This document shows positions 42,017 to 42,017 of a stretch of 42,017 nucleotides of DNA, one piece after another (the first letter of the stretch is position 1; each line of letters opens with the position of its first letter). The position numbers were made by a program, and so were the translations under genes. This stretch comes from a bacterium (GTDB lineage: Bacteria; Bacillota; Clostridia; Lachnospirales; Lachnospiraceae), in contig JAQYOU010000034.1 in the NCBI GenBank assembly GCA_028727105.1, positions 1 to 42,017 of the forward strand. The letters are read 5' to 3'. The notes beneath the pieces are model-generated. The model saw only the letters and a program-made list of their open reading frames with translations, searched no databases and was not told the origin of the DNA.

Positions 42017-42017
42017 G

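Overview
The window looks like chromosome from an anaerobic Clostridia species, most likely Lachnospiraceae. The evidence is indirect: a truncated gene at the left edge resembles the C-terminus of glycine/sarcosine/betaine reductase component C, ribosome binding sites are strong AGGAGG types, promoters are sigma-A-like, and Spo0A-like boxes are present. The family placement is an inference, because no rRNA or other marker is in view.

Layout. (1) 1-359: end of the reductase-like gene, then a terminator. (2) 510-2829: a tRNA-Pro(TGG) with a near-consensus promoter, then a FIST-domain sensor, a soluble chemoreceptor-like signalling protein and a 36-residue membrane peptide, closed by a terminator. 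(3) 2900-3163: a regulatory region with a candidate sigma-A promoter, an inverted repeat around its -10 box and a Spo0A-like box in the spacer. (4) 3164-14541: six tightly spaced genes that I read as an accessory and envelope module of the injection system: a CIS-locus protein with an Ig-like end, a kinase-like protein with one membrane helix, a four-helix membrane protein carrying a degenerate class III cyclase domain, a MORN-repeat membrane protein, a TolC-like coiled-coil protein with its own C-terminal domain, and a large secreted protein with a glycine-rich linker. (5) 14586-34671: a nearly complete contractile injection system (CIS) structural set: terminator/cap (DUF4255), a small beta protein, PAAR-like tip (DUF4280), sheath, tube, gp26-like chaperone, a small DUF6760-type protein that appears to start at CTG, a tube paralogue with a repeat tail, a Gln-rich coiled-coil ruler candidate, two CIS_tube-type hub adaptors, a GPD-type hub, a gpV-type spike, gp25, two baseplate J-like wedge proteins and a tail protein I. 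I find no AAA+ ATPase (Pvc15 type), no recognisable tail fibre and no obvious toxin. (6) 34723-40639: a partner-switching module with its own promoter: STAS antagonist, a MATE transporter fused to an RsbW-like ATPase domain, a two-lobed GNAT protein, a Cache-HAMP-PP2C phosphatase and a stand-alone RsbW-like kinase. No sigma factor is present. (7) 40640-42016, minus strand: an SH3-domain membrane-anchored protein and the C-terminal part of a histidine-kinase-like ATPase.

How it may work together (inference): the tube-sheath-baseplate genes build a contractile device. Four membrane proteins and one exported protein encoded in the same direction directly upstream could dock it in, or help it cross, a Gram-positive envelope. 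The flanking FIST, chemoreceptor, Cache-phosphatase and STAS/RsbW proteins would decide when it is made or fired. That combination (complete CIS, TolC-like protein in a probable monoderm, pseudo-enzyme membrane scaffold, no AAA+ ATPase) is the most unusual thing here.
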